This document shows positions 1 to 9,034 of a DNA stretch of 64,000 nt, one piece after another. The position numbers and the translations under genes were made by a program. The notes beneath the pieces are model-generated. The model worked only from the letters and a program-made list of their open reading frames with translations. It did no database searches and had not been told where the DNA came from. Each line of letters begins with the position of its first letter. The stretch's first letter is position 1. The stretch is from assembly GCA_013815685.1 (NCBI GenBank), contig JACDFR010000003.1, forward strand, positions 92,637 to 156,636, in the 5' to 3' direction. This DNA comes from Ramlibacter sp. Its GTDB lineage: Bacteria > Pseudomonadota > Gammaproteobacteria > Burkholderiales > Burkholderiaceae_C.

Positions 1-1910
1 CTCTTCACGTAGATCACTTCGCCCGCATGCAGCTTGTCGCGCGCGGCGAGCGCATCTTCAAAGCTCTGCGCCGTGTAACAGCCGTGCAGCCAGTCGGCCA
101 GCAGGGCCTTCTGCCCGGCATCGTTCAATCGCAGCAGGTCCGACAGCCTCGGCAGCGCGGACTGCCCATCCGGCACGGCCGCTTGCGGCAAGCTGTAGAA
201 AGCCAGCTTGGCCGGCGGGGCATCGTTGCCGAAAGCCCGCACCATGTCCAGGCGCGAGACCTCGAGCGAATTCATGCGCTCGCGCAGGGCCCCTTCCAGC
301 GCGCTTTCCCAACCTTGCTCGATATGGATGCGGCTCCACAGGCCCTGCAGTCCGTCCAGGCCATGCTTCGCCAGCCACGGCCGCAGCTTGCCGTCGGTCT
401 TGACCTTTTCCTGCAGCGCCTTGAGGGCTTCCATGCGGGCCGACAGGTCGGCCTGCTTGTGGCTCTCGCCGTTGACGGCTTGCTGCCGGCCGCGGCGGTC
501 TTCATCCAGCTGGGGCACCTGCTCCTGCAATTCATGCAGGCGGGCGTCTGCCGCTTCGGCGGCTTCCTGCGCGCAAGCGAGCTGGGTCCGCAGATGGGTC
601 AGGCGCGCTTCATCAGGCACGGCGAGCGCATTGCGGTCGGCGTCCAGGCGCTCGCGCCGCTGGTCCAGCTGGCGCGATTGCTCCTCGACGTTGCGCTGGT
701 CTGCCGCCAGCACCTGGATCTGCTGCTGCACCTGCGCCACGCCGGCCCGCTGCTCGCTGGACTTGGCTTGTGCCTGGCGCAGAACCTCTTCCAGGTCGGG
801 CAGCTGCTGCGACTGTTCCTCGACCTGGGCCGCCAGCAGCATTGCTTTTTCTTCGGCGTCCACGCCCTGGGCGGCAAGATTCCCGGTTTCGGCCGCCGCG
901 TCGTCCCGGCGGGCGGCCCACTGCGCGGTCTGCTCCTTCAGCTGGGCCAGGCGCTGTTCGGCGCGCTGGCGCCCCTCGACCACGAAGCGGATCTCGGCCT
1001 CCAGCCGCCCTACTTCGGCGCTGGCCTCGTACAGGTGGCCTTGGGCCTGGTTTACCTGGTCACCGGCCGCGTAATGCGCCTGGCGGATGGTTTCGAGGTC
1101 GCTTTCGACGCGGCGAAGATCGGCCAGGCGCGATTCGAGGTCATTGACGGATTTCTCGGCGTCGCCCTTGACCTTGGCCTGGTCGGCTTCGCTCTCCGCG
1201 CGCTTGAGGAACCAGAGCTGGTGCTGCTTGAGGGTTGCCTCGGACTGCAGCGCGTTGTACTTCTGCGCGACCTCGGCCTGCTTTTCCAGCTTGTCGAGGT
1301 TGGAGTTGAGTTCGCGCAGGATGTCTTCCACCCGCGTCAGGTTCTCGCGCGTGTCCGTCAGCCGGTTCTCGGTTTCGCGCCGGCGCTCCTTGTATTTGGA
1401 CACCCCAGCCGCCTCCTCCAGGAACAGCCGCAGCTCTTCCGGTTTGGATTCGATGATGCGGCTGATCGTGCCCTGGCCGATGATGGCGTAGGCACGCGGC
1501 CCCAGGCCGGTGCCCAGGAAGACGTCCTGCACATCGCGCCGGCGCACCGGCTGGTTGTTGATGTAATAGCTGGAGGTGCCGTCGCGCGTCAGCACACGCT
1601 TGACGGCGATCTCGGTGAACTGGGCCCACTGGCCGCCGGCACGGTGGTCGGCGTTGTCGAAAACCAGCTCGACGGAAGAGCGCGACGCCGGCTTTCGGGT
1701 GTTGGTGCCGTTGAAGATAACGTCCTGCATGGATTCGCCACGCAGTTCGCTGGCGCGCGACTCGCCGAGCACCCAGCGCACCGCGTCCATGATGTTGGAC
1801 TTGCCGCATCCGTTGGGGCCGACGACGCCTACCAGTTTGCCCGGCAACATGAAGTTGGTGGGTTCGGCGAAGGACTTGAACCCGGATAACTTGATGGAAT
1901 TGAGACGCAC
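1..1910 (-). CDS. smc: Chromosome segregation ATPase SMC, N-terminal part (partial)
   Basis: SMC is the ATPase of the condensin-like complex (with ScpA/ScpB) that compacts and segregates the chromosome. The reading frame starts at a GTG (1908-1910) giving MRLNSIKLSGFKSF and stays open to the left edge, so about 636 residues of a protein normally near 1170 are visible. A Walker A motif GPNGCGKSN lies at about residues 31-39, followed by a typical head sequence with ELRLFLEEAAGVSKYKERR, then a long charged coiled coil and the start of the hinge. The GTG start follows from the conserved N-terminus; there is no in-frame ATG nearby. It is divergent from dapC across about 190 bp. The identity is secure; the C-terminal head lies outside the window. 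Confidence 0.96.
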   Translation of the reverse strand, partial: MRLNSIKLSGFKSFAEPTNFMLPGKLVGVVGPNGCGKSNIMDAVRWVLGESRASELRGESMQDVIFNGTNTRKPASRSSVELVFDNADHRAGGQWAQFTEIAVKRVLTRDGTSSYYINNQPVRRRDVQDVFLGTGLGPRAYAIIGQGTISRIIESKPEELRLFLEEAAGVSKYKERRRETENRLTDTRENLTRVEDILRELNSNLDKLEKQAEVAQKYNALQSEATLKQHQLWFLKRAESEADQAKVKGDAEKSVNDLESRLADLRRVESDLETIRQAHYAAGDQVNQAQGHLYEASAEVGRLEAEIRFVVEGRQRAEQRLAQLKEQTAQWAARRDDAAAETGNLAAQGVDAEEKAMLLAAQVEEQSQQLPDLEEVLRQAQAKSSEQRAGVAQVQQQIQVLAADQRNVEEQSRQLDQRRERLDADRNALAVPDEARLTHLRTQLACAQEAAEAADARLHELQEQVPQLDEDRRGRQQAVNGESHKQADLSARMEALKALQEKVKTDGKLRPWLAKHGLDGLQGLWSRIHIEQGWESALEGALRERMNSLEVSRLDMVRAFGNDAPPAKLAFYSLPQAAVPDGQSALPRLSDLLRLNDAGQKALLADWLHGCYTAQSFEDALAARDKLHAGEVIYVK

Positions 1911-2097
1911 GGCCCTGCCCGATGATGCTGACTGGATGGAAGCCGCCGGGCTGCGTGCCGGCGAGTGGCTGGCATGATACCGTGCTGCGGCCGGTCTCCT
2001 TCCCCGGGGGCGGCACGCCTCGAGCACGGCCTTGAAACCGGGGAGCCACGTAGCACGCGCCAGATGGCGGTCAGGCGGGAGGCTGGATAATCGAGCC

Positions 2098-3291
2098 ATG
2101 AACCCCTTGTTGTCCCGGCTGCAACCTTATCCATTCGAGCGCCTGCGGCAACTTTTCGTGGGCGTGACGCCCGATCCCGCCTATCGGCCCATCAGCCTGG
2201 GCATTGGCGAGCCCAGGCACCCCACCCCCGAACTCGTCAAGCAGGCCCTGGCTTCGTCGCTGAGCGGCCTGGCCACCTACCCTGGCACAGCGGGCGAACC
2301 CCGTCTTCGCGAGGCCTTCCGGCATTGGCTCCAGGTCCGCTACGGGCTCATGGCCGTGGATGCGAACACGCAGATGCTGCCTGTAAACGGCTCGCGCGAG
2401 GCGCTGTTCGCGTTCGCCCAGGCGGTGATCGATCCGGGCAAAAAGCCCGTGGTGGTCTGCCCCAATCCCTTCTATCAAATCTACGAAGGCGCCACTTTGC
2501 TGGCCGGCGCCGAGCCCTACTACGCTCCTTGCGACCCGGCCCGGAATTTCGCCGTCGACTGGGACAGCGTGCCGCTCGAGGTGTGGGCCCGCACCCAGCT
2601 GCTTTTCGTGTGTTCGCCCGGCAATCCCACCGGCGCCGTGATGCCGTTATCCGAATGGGAAAAACTTTTTGCCCTGTCCGACCGTCACGGCTTCGTGATC
2701 GCATCCGACGAGTGCTACAGCGAAATCTATTTCACAGGCGAGCCACCGTTGGGCGGGCTGCAGGCCGCGGCAAAGCTGGGGCGAACGGAGTTCAAGAACC
2801 TCGTCGCATTCACCAGCCTTTCCAAGCGCAGCAACGTGCCGGGCATGCGCAGCGGTTTCGTCGCGGGCGACGCGGCCTGGATGAAGCGATTTCTCCTGTA
2901 TCGCACCTACCACGGCAGTGCGATGAACCCCATCATCCAGCAGGCCAGCATCGCCGCCTGGGGCGACGAGCGGCACGTGGTCGAAAACCGGGATCTCTAC
3001 CGAAGCAAGTTCGAGCAGGTGACGCCGATACTCGCCGGCGTGCTGGACGTCAAGATGCCGGATGCGGGGTTCTACTTGTGGGCGGGTGTGCGCGGAAGCG
3101 ACATCGACTTCGCCCGGGATTTGCTGGCTCAATACAATGTCACCGTGTTGCCGGGAAGCTACCTCGCCCGCGAGAGCAACGGCATCAACCCGGGGAGCGG
3201 CCGCATCCGCATGGCCCTGGTGGCCGAAACCGCGGAGTGCGTGGAGGCCGCGCAACGCATCGTTCAGTTTGTCCAGTCCAGATCGAAGTAA
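2098..3291 (+). CDS. dapC: N-succinyldiaminopimelate aminotransferase DapC
   Basis: PLP-dependent class I/II aminotransferase of the succinylase branch of lysine/meso-diaminopimelate synthesis, converting N-succinyl-2-amino-6-ketopimelate to N-succinyl-LL-DAP with glutamate. The protein is 397 residues from ATG 2098 (MNPLLSRLQPYPFERLRQL). An upstream in-frame ATG at 2032 would add an unconserved basic stretch and was not chosen. Visible are the GIGEPRHPTP N-terminal motif, the SPGNPTG substrate-pocket motif, and the Schiff-base lysine in SLSKRSN. dapD follows after 3 bases and dapE lies two genes further on, which supports the assignment over a generic aspartate aminotransferase. Confidence 0.93.
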   Translation: MNPLLSRLQPYPFERLRQLFVGVTPDPAYRPISLGIGEPRHPTPELVKQALASSLSGLATYPGTAGEPRLREAFRHWLQVRYGLMAVDANTQMLPVNGSREALFAFAQAVIDPGKKPVVVCPNPFYQIYEGATLLAGAEPYYAPCDPARNFAVDWDSVPLEVWARTQLLFVCSPGNPTGAVMPLSEWEKLFALSDRHGFVIASDECYSEIYFTGEPPLGGLQAAAKLGRTEFKNLVAFTSLSKRSNVPGMRSGFVAGDAAWMKRFLLYRTYHGSAMNPIIQQASIAAWGDERHVVENRDLYRSKFEQVTPILAGVLDVKMPDAGFYLWAGVRGSDIDFARDLLAQYNVTVLPGSYLARESNGINPGSGRIRMALVAETAECVEAAQRIVQFVQSRSK

Positions 3292-3294
3292 TCC

Positions 3295-4119
3295 ATGACC
3301 CAACAGCTTCAGCAAATCATCGACAACGCGTGGGAAGATCGCGCCAGCATGTCGGCCGGCGCCGCCCCGCGCGAAGTCGCCCAGGCCGTCGAACATGTCA
3401 TCTCCGAACTGAACAAGGGGCAGCTGCGTGTTGCCACGCGCCAGGGCGTGGGCCAGTGGACCGTGCACCAGTGGATCAAGAAGGCCGTGCTGCTGTCGTT
3501 CCGCCTGAAAGACAACGAGATCATCCGGGCCGGCGACCTGGGCTTCTACGACAAGGTCGCGACCAAGTTCGCGCATCTGTCGGCAGAGGAAATGGCCGCG
3601 ACCGGCGTGCGGGTCGTGCCGCCGGCCGTGGCGCGCCGCGGCAGCTTCATCGCCAAAGGCGCAATCCTGATGCCCAGCTACGTCAACATCGGCGCCTACG
3701 TGGACGAAGGCACCATGGTCGACACCTGGGCCACCGTGGGCTCTTGTGCCCAGGTGGGCAAGAACGTCCACCTCTCCGGCGGCGTGGGGCTGGGCGGGGT
3801 GCTCGAGCCCCTGCAGGCAAACCCGACCATCATCGAGGACAACTGTTTCATCGGCGCCCGCTCCGAAGTGGTCGAAGGCGTGATCGTGGAGGAAAACTCC
3901 GTGATCTCGATGGGCGTGTACATCGGCCAAAGCACCAAGATCTACGACCGCGCCACCGGCACCGTGACTTATGGCCGGATCCCGGCCGGATCGGTGGTCG
4001 TGTCCGGGAACCTGCCGAGCGCGGATGGCAAATACAGCCTGTACTGTGCGGTGATCGTCAAGCGCGTCGACGCGCAAACCCGCGCCAAGACAAGCCTGAA
4101 CGACCTGCTCAGGGACTGA
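3295..4119 (+). CDS. dapD: Tetrahydrodipicolinate N-succinyltransferase DapD
   Basis: Transfers succinyl from succinyl-CoA to tetrahydrodipicolinate in the cytosol, the committed step of the succinylase DAP route. The protein is 274 residues, normal for the family. A helical N-terminal domain (about 1-100) is followed by a left-handed beta-helix of hexapeptide repeats (for example [26 protein letters not shown]) and the C-terminal [26 protein letters not shown] segment described here by its key blocks. It follows dapC by 3 bases. The stop codon abuts a tandem intergenic repeat array. Confidence 0.97.
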   Translation: MTQQLQQIIDNAWEDRASMSAGAAPREVAQAVEHVISELNKGQLRVATRQGVGQWTVHQWIKKAVLLSFRLKDNEIIRAGDLGFYDKVATKFAHLSAEEMAATGVRVVPPAVARRGSFIAKGAILMPSYVNIGAYVDEGTMVDTWATVGSCAQVGKNVHLSGGVGLGGVLEPLQANPTIIEDNCFIGARSEVVEGVIVEENSVISMGVYIGQSTKIYDRATGTVTYGRIPAGSVVVSGNLPSADGKYSLYCAVIVKRVDAQTRAKTSLNDLLRD

Positions 4120-4455
4120 ATGGCCCCCACGCTTGTCACTGCGTGTACTGCGCTGCCCCCCGAGGGGGCTCAGTCGCCTTGGGGCGGCCCTGCGGCGACT
4201 GGAATGGCCCCCACGCTTGTCACTGCGTGTACTGCGCTGCCCCCCGAGGGGGCTCAGTCGCCTTGGGGCGGCCCAGCGGCGACTGGAATGGCCCCCACGC
4301 TTGTCACTGCGTGTACTGCGCTGCCCCCCGAGGGGGCTCAGTCACCTTGGGGCGGCCCTGCGGCGACTGGAATGGCCCCCACGCTTGTCACTGCGTGTAC
4401 TGCGCTGCCCCCCGAGGGGGCTCGGTCGCCTTGGGGCGGCCCTGCGGCGACTGGA
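4118..4455 (+). repeat. Four tandem 84-bp GC-rich repeats between dapD and pilU
   Basis: Copies begin at about 4120, 4204, 4288 and 4372, each exactly 84 bp and differing at only a few positions. Each unit contains ATGGCCCCCACGCTTGTCAC, a hairpin-forming CCCCCCGAGGGGG core, and CCTTGGGGCGGC. Because 84 is a multiple of 3, the array is open in several frames and produces artefactual ORFs. Single diverged relatives occur at 6797-6880 and, inverted, at 45050-45095. The element resembles an intergenic repeat I associate with Comamonadaceae genomes; no T-tract follows the hairpins, so intrinsic termination is not supported. Confidence 0.9.
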
Positions 4456-4469
4456 ACGGAGGATTTCTT

Positions 4470-5627
4470 GTGAGCACAATGGAACGGATTCTTCGCCTGA
4501 TGGGCGAAAAAAAGGCCTCGGACGTCTACCTCTCGGCGCACGCGCCGGCGCTGATCAAGATCAATGGCCAATGCCTGCCGATCAACAACCAGCTGTTGCC
4601 GCCGGATGCGCCCAAAGCCTTGCTGGCCGAGGTGCTGCCCGCCAAACGGATGGAGGAGCTGGAGGAAACGGGCGAGCTGAACATGGCCCACGCCATTCCC
4701 GGCGTGGGCAACTTCCGCGTGTCGGCCATGCGCCAGCGCGGCACCTATGCGGCGGTGATCCGCTACATCACCACCGAGATCCCACCGCTGTCTTCGCTGT
4801 CGGTGCCGCTGATCCTGGCCGACCTGATCATGGAAAAGCGCGGCCTGCTGCTGATGGTCGGTGCGACCGGCGCCGGCAAGAGCACGACGCTGGCCTCGAT
4901 GATGGATTACCGCAACGAGAATGTGTCGGGCCACATCCTGACCATCGAAGACCCGGTTGAATTCCTGTTCACCAACAAGAAGTCGGTGGTCAACCAGCGC
5001 GAGGTCGGCAGCGATACGAGCTCGATGCAGACGGCGCTGAAGAATGCGTTGCGCCAGGCGCCCGACGTCATCCTGGTCGGTGAGATCCGCGACCGAGAAA
5101 CCATGTCGGCCGCGATTGCATATGCGCAGTCCGGCCACCTGTGCCTGGCCACCATGCACGCCAACAACAGCTACCAGGCCCTCAACCGGATCCTCTCGTT
5201 CTACCCGGTCGAGGTGCGCCCGACCATGCTCGGCGACCTGGGCGCGGCCCTTAAGGCCGTCGTGTCGCAGCGCCTGCTGCGCACGGTGCACGGCAGCCGG
5301 ACGCCGGCGGTCGAGGTGCTGCTGAACACCAAGCTGATCTCCGAGCTCATCGAGAAAGGCGACTTTTCCGGCATCAAGGAAGCCATGGAAAAATCGATGG
5401 CCGAAGGCTCGCAGACCTTCGAGCAGGACATCGCGCGGCTGATCGTCGAGGGCACCGTCGACAAGAAGGAAGGCCTCGCCTACGCCGACTCGCCAACCAA
5501 CCTGCAGTGGCGCCTGCAGAACGATTTCGGTGGCAAGGACAAGGCGCAAGCCGAAGACGGAGCCTCGGACGACGACATGGCCGAGGAGCCGTCGTTTACC
5601 GAGATCACTCTCGACGTGAAGCATTGA
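4470..5627 (+). CDS. pilU: Type IV pilus retraction ATPase PilU
   Basis: Hexameric GspE/PilT-family ATPase at the inner-membrane base of type IV pili, accessory to PilT in retraction. GTG 4470 is chosen because GGAGGA ends 6 bases upstream and gives [23 protein letters not shown] 4479 is the alternative. Length is 385 residues. Visible are an N-terminal PAS-like region, Walker [11 protein letters not shown], the Asp box, Walker [15 protein letters not shown], and a His box around [13 protein letters not shown]. The acidic C-terminal tail after about residue 350 is usual for PilU rather than PilT. It sits between dapD and dapE and ends 2 bases before dapE. Confidence 0.92.
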   Translation: MSTMERILRLMGEKKASDVYLSAHAPALIKINGQCLPINNQLLPPDAPKALLAEVLPAKRMEELEETGELNMAHAIPGVGNFRVSAMRQRGTYAAVIRYITTEIPPLSSLSVPLILADLIMEKRGLLLMVGATGAGKSTTLASMMDYRNENVSGHILTIEDPVEFLFTNKKSVVNQREVGSDTSSMQTALKNALRQAPDVILVGEIRDRETMSAAIAYAQSGHLCLATMHANNSYQALNRILSFYPVEVRPTMLGDLGAALKAVVSQRLLRTVHGSRTPAVEVLLNTKLISELIEKGDFSGIKEAMEKSMAEGSQTFEQDIARLIVEGTVDKKEGLAYADSPTNLQWRLQNDFGGKDKAQAEDGASDDDMAEEPSFTEITLDVKH

Positions 5628-5629
5628 TC

Positions 5630-6796
5630 ATGTCTCGCGCCCTGCACCTGACCGAGCAGCTGATTTCCCGGCGCTCCGGCACGCCCGACGATGCGCAGTG
5701 CCAGCATATTCTCGGCGAGCGGCTCAAGCCGCTCGGCTTCACGTGCGAAATCGTGGAGAGTGGCCCGGCCGATTTCCGGGTGACCAATCTGTGGGCCAAG
5801 CGGCCCGGCCGGCTCGACGGCCAGGCCGCAGCCGGCCGCACGGTGGTGTTCGCGGGCCACACCGACGTCGTGCCGACCGGGCCCCTCGATCAGTGGACCA
5901 GCGATCCTTTCACGCCCTCGCACCGCGACGGCAAACTGTATGGCCGAGGCGCGGCCGACATGAAAACCTCGATCGCCGCCTTCGTCGTGGCCGCCGAGGA
6001 ATTCCTGGCGGCCAACCTCGATCCTGCCATCTCGCTGGCCTTGCTGATCACCAGCGATGAAGAGGGCCCGGCCGTGGACGGTACAGTGGTCGTTTGCGAG
6101 CGGCTCAAGGCGCGCGGAGAGCGGCTGGACTACTGCATCGTGGGTGAGCCCAGCAGCGTCGAGCGTGTCGGCGACATGATCAAGAATGGCCGCCGGGGCA
6201 GCATGAGCGGCAAGCTCACCGTGAAGGGCGTGCAGGGCCACATCGCCTACCCGCAGCTGGCCAGGAACCCGATTCACCAGGCCATGCCGGCCCTGGCTGA
6301 ACTGGGCGGGGTTCGATGGGACGCGGGCAACGATTTCTTTCAGCCCACCAGCTGGCAGATCAGCAACATCCACGGCGGAACGGGCGCCGACAACGTCATT
6401 CCCGGCACGGTGGTGGTCGACTTCAACTTCCGTTACTCCACCGAGGCCACTCCCGAGCGCCTGCAGCGGCGCACGCACGAAGTGCTGGATCGCCACGGGC
6501 TCGACTATCGCGTTGACTGGGTCGTCGGTGGCCTGCCGTTCCTCACCACCCCCGGCGAGCTGGTGTCCGCCATCCAGCAGGCCATCCGCGACGAGGTGGG
6601 CATCGAAACCGAACTCTCGACCACGGGCGGCACCAGCGATGGACGGTTCATTTCGCGAATCTGTCCCCAGGTGATCGAATTCGGGCCGGTCAATGCGTCG
6701 ATCCACAAGATCGACGAACACGTGCGCGTGGCGGACATCGAGCCGCTGAAGAACATCTACCGGCGCACACTCGAGAACCTGGAAGCGAAACTGTGA
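5630..6796 (+). CDS. dapE: Succinyl-diaminopimelate desuccinylase DapE
   Basis: Dinuclear zinc M20-family hydrolase releasing succinate from N-succinyl-LL-DAP. The protein is 388 residues from ATG 5630. Metal-ligand motifs are visible in order: FAGHTDVVP (His), GRGAADMK (Asp), [10 protein letters not shown] (Glu pair), and a C-terminal [16 protein letters not shown] (His). The central dimerisation domain follows residue 180. It starts 2 bases after pilU and is followed by a single copy of the GC-rich repeat before prmB. Confidence 0.95.
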   Translation: MSRALHLTEQLISRRSGTPDDAQCQHILGERLKPLGFTCEIVESGPADFRVTNLWAKRPGRLDGQAAAGRTVVFAGHTDVVPTGPLDQWTSDPFTPSHRDGKLYGRGAADMKTSIAAFVVAAEEFLAANLDPAISLALLITSDEEGPAVDGTVVVCERLKARGERLDYCIVGEPSSVERVGDMIKNGRRGSMSGKLTVKGVQGHIAYPQLARNPIHQAMPALAELGGVRWDAGNDFFQPTSWQISNIHGGTGADNVIPGTVVVDFNFRYSTEATPERLQRRTHEVLDRHGLDYRVDWVVGGLPFLTTPGELVSAIQQAIRDEVGIETELSTTGGTSDGRFISRICPQVIEFGPVNASIHKIDEHVRVADIEPLKNIYRRTLENLEAKL

Positions 6797-6882
6797 GCCC
6801 CCACGCTTGTCACTTCGTGCCATCGCTGCCCCCCGGGGGAGCCGCGGCCACCCTTGGGGTGGCCCGGCGGCTGTCCGGCTCG
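6797..6882 (+). repeat. Single diverged copy of the GC-rich intergenic repeat
   Basis: GCCCCCACGCTTGTCACTTC is followed by CCCCCCGGGGGAG and CCTTGGGGTGGCCC, matching the layout of the 84-bp unit after dapD but with internal changes. It fills the whole dapE-prmB gap. Confidence 0.8.
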
Positions 6883-6884
6883 TA

Positions 6885-7757
6885 ATGCGCCTGGTCGAAC
6901 TGATCGAGGCGAGCGCCGCGCAGCTCACCGATGCCGGTGTGGCCTTTGGCCATGGGGCAGCCAATGCCTTCGATGAAGCCGCGTGGCTGGTGCTCTGGCA
7001 ACTGGGCCTGCCCCTGGACGACCTGGATGGCGTCGCGGACCTGGCCGTATCGCCGCAGCAGCAGGACAGCGTACGAGAACTGCTCGCCCGGCGCATCGAG
7101 AGCCGCAAGCCGGCGGCCTACCTCACGCGCGAGGCCTGGCTGCAGGGCGTACCCTTCTACGTGGACGAGCGCAGCATCGTGCCGCGCAGCTTCATCGCCG
7201 AGCTTGTGGCAGGCGGCGGCATCGATCCATGGCTTGGCGAACACACCGCACGCGTGCTGGACCTGTGCACGGGCAACGGCAGCCTCGCCGTGATCGCGGC
7301 GATGGCCTATCCCGACGTGACGGTGGCCGCCTCCGATATTTCGGCCCAGGCCCTCGAAGTCGCGCGTATCAATGTCGACCGGCACGGCATGCAGGAACGC
7401 ATCCGGCTGATCGAATCCGACGCCCTGCAATCAGTGCCCGGCCACTATGACCTGATCCTGTGCAATCCTCCCTACGTGAATGCGCAAAGCATGGCGCAGC
7501 TGCCCGCCGAGTACCGGGCCGAGCCCCCGCTGGCCCTGGCCGGCGGCGCCGACGGCATGGACTTCATTCGGTCGCTGCTGCACCAGGCACCCGATCACAT
7601 GAGCGGGCAGGCCGTGCTGGTCCTGGAGATCGGCAACGAACGGGCACATTTCGAAGCTGCCTTTTCACGCCTGGAAGTGGTGTGGCTGGAAACCAGCGCG
7701 GGCGAGGATCAAGTGCTGCTCGTCACGCGCGAAGCGCTATTGGAGAATAAGGCATGA
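6885..7757 (+). CDS. prmB: Ribosomal protein L3 N5-glutamine methyltransferase PrmB
   Basis: SAM-dependent methyltransferase of the HemK/PrmB group, modifying a glutamine in the GGQ-like context of ribosomal protein L3. The protein is 290 residues starting MRLVELIEASAAQL at ATG 6885; an earlier in-frame ATG would translate the repeat. Visible are the helical N-terminal domain, SAM motif I VLDLCTGNGSLAVIAA, and the catalytic CNPPYV motif. PrmB rather than PrmC (HemK) is inferred from the N-terminal region and YLTREAWLQGVPFYVDERSIVPRS-type linker (key residues quoted in part). Overlaps the next gene by 4 bases. Confidence 0.88.
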   Translation: MRLVELIEASAAQLTDAGVAFGHGAANAFDEAAWLVLWQLGLPLDDLDGVADLAVSPQQQDSVRELLARRIESRKPAAYLTREAWLQGVPFYVDERSIVPRSFIAELVAGGGIDPWLGEHTARVLDLCTGNGSLAVIAAMAYPDVTVAASDISAQALEVARINVDRHGMQERIRLIESDALQSVPGHYDLILCNPPYVNAQSMAQLPAEYRAEPPLALAGGADGMDFIRSLLHQAPDHMSGQAVLVLEIGNERAHFEAAFSRLEVVWLETSAGEDQVLLVTREALLENKA

Positions 7758-8998
7758 CGAGAGACATCGGCACCCAGGTACTTCACGCCGACCGAATGGG
7801 TTCGGTCGAGCACGGCGCGGTGCTCAAGCCGCTGCATATCGCCACGGCCTATGGTTATTCCACGGCCGAGGAACTGACGGCGGTATTCCGCGGCGAGCGT
7901 CCCGGCCACGTCTATGGGCGCCAGGGCAACCCGACGACCGCCGCGCTGGAAACCAAAATCAGCCTGATGGAAGACGCCGTCGGGACCGTGTGCTTCGCGA
8001 CCGGCATGGCCGCGATCTGCGGAGCCATGATGGCCCTGCTGAAAAAGGGCGACCATGTGGTGGCCAGCCGCTTCCTCTTCGGCAATACCGCCAGCTGGAT
8101 GAACACGCTGGCGCAGGTCGGCTGCGAGGTGAGCCTGGTCGATGCCACCGAGGTGGCCAACGTACAAGCGGCGCTGCGTCCGGATTCCCGCATGGTGTTC
8201 GTGGAAACGGTCGCCAATCCCCGCACCCAGGTCGCGGACCTGCAGGGCATCGGCAAACTGTGCATCGGGCGCGGGCTGCTCTACGTGGTGGACAGCACCA
8301 TGTCCACGCCCCACCTGTTCCAGCCCAAGAGCGTCGGCGCCTCCCTGGTCGTGCATTCGCTGAGCAAATCGATTTGCGGCCATGGCAACGCCCTGGGCGG
8401 CTCCATCTCTGATACGGGCTTGTTCGACTGGAACCGTTACCCCCACCTGCTGCCGGCCTACCGCAAAGGGCCGCCAGCGGGCTGGGGCCTGGTGCAGATT
8501 CGCAAAAAGGGCCTGCGCGACATGGGCGCCACCCTCAGCGCCGAACACGGCCACCGCATCGCCGCGGGCGCCGAAACGCTGGCGCTGCGCATGGACAGGG
8601 CTTGCGGCAATGCGCGCGCACTGGCCGAATGGCTGCAGAACCAGCCGCTGGTGACCAGGGTGCACTACCCCGGCCTCGCCGGCCACGCGCAACATGCCCG
8701 GGCCAAGACCCTGTTCAACGATTTCGGCGCCCTGCTGAGTTTCGAGACCGTTGACGGCGTCGATCCCTTCGAGGTGCTGAATGCGCTGGAGCTGGTGATC
8801 AAGTCCAGCCATCTGGGCGATAACCGCACCTCGGCCTTGCCCGTGGCTCGCACCATCTTCTGGGAAATGGGCGCCGAGCGGCGCGCGAGCATGGAGATCG
8901 CCGACTCGCTGATACGGGTGTCCGTCGGGATCGAATCCAGCGCCGACCTGCTTGCAGACTTCGAGCAAGCCTTCGGCCGGCTCGCGCGAAGGGGATAA
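7754..8998 (+). CDS. Cys/Met-metabolism PLP enzyme (cystathionine gamma-synthase / O-acylhomoserine sulfhydrylase type)
   Basis: Fold-type I PLP enzyme of the Cys/Met family, 414 residues. The Schiff-base lysine sits in VHSLSKSICGHGNALGG, the family YGRQGNPT motif is at about residues 54-61, and the cofactor-stacking region around ATGMAAI is present. Members catalyse gamma-replacement or gamma-elimination on homoserine esters or cystathionine. The exact substrate cannot be read from sequence. ATGA overlap with prmB suggests co-transcription. I call the family confidently and the reaction not at all. Confidence 0.82.
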   Translation: MTRDIGTQVLHADRMGSVEHGAVLKPLHIATAYGYSTAEELTAVFRGERPGHVYGRQGNPTTAALETKISLMEDAVGTVCFATGMAAICGAMMALLKKGDHVVASRFLFGNTASWMNTLAQVGCEVSLVDATEVANVQAALRPDSRMVFVETVANPRTQVADLQGIGKLCIGRGLLYVVDSTMSTPHLFQPKSVGASLVVHSLSKSICGHGNALGGSISDTGLFDWNRYPHLLPAYRKGPPAGWGLVQIRKKGLRDMGATLSAEHGHRIAAGAETLALRMDRACGNARALAEWLQNQPLVTRVHYPGLAGHAQHARAKTLFNDFGALLSFETVDGVDPFEVLNALELVIKSSHLGDNRTSALPVARTIFWEMGAERRASMEIADSLIRVSVGIESSADLLADFEQAFGRLARRG

Positions 8999-9034
8999 TC
9001 GAGGGTTTTCCCCTCCGCGCCAGCGCCCGCATCC

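Noticed and set aside
27..1889. 620-residue plus-strand ORF
   Set aside because: Shadow of smc on the opposite strand; the minus frame carries Walker A and conserved SMC sequence.
4118..4455. Possible CRISPR array
   Set aside because: The copies are contiguous 84-bp units with no variable spacers and no cas genes nearby.
4120..4473. 117-residue ORF MAPTLVTACTALPPEG repeated four times
   Set aside because: It is a translation of the intergenic DNA repeat; other frames are equally open and single copies elsewhere lie in non-coding gaps.
2325..5627. 1100-residue open frame across dapC, dapD, the repeats and pilU
   Set aside because: Only the pilU part (from 4470) is a real protein; the upstream part is an out-of-frame reading of dapC and dapD, and the repeats contain no stop because 84 is a multiple of 3.
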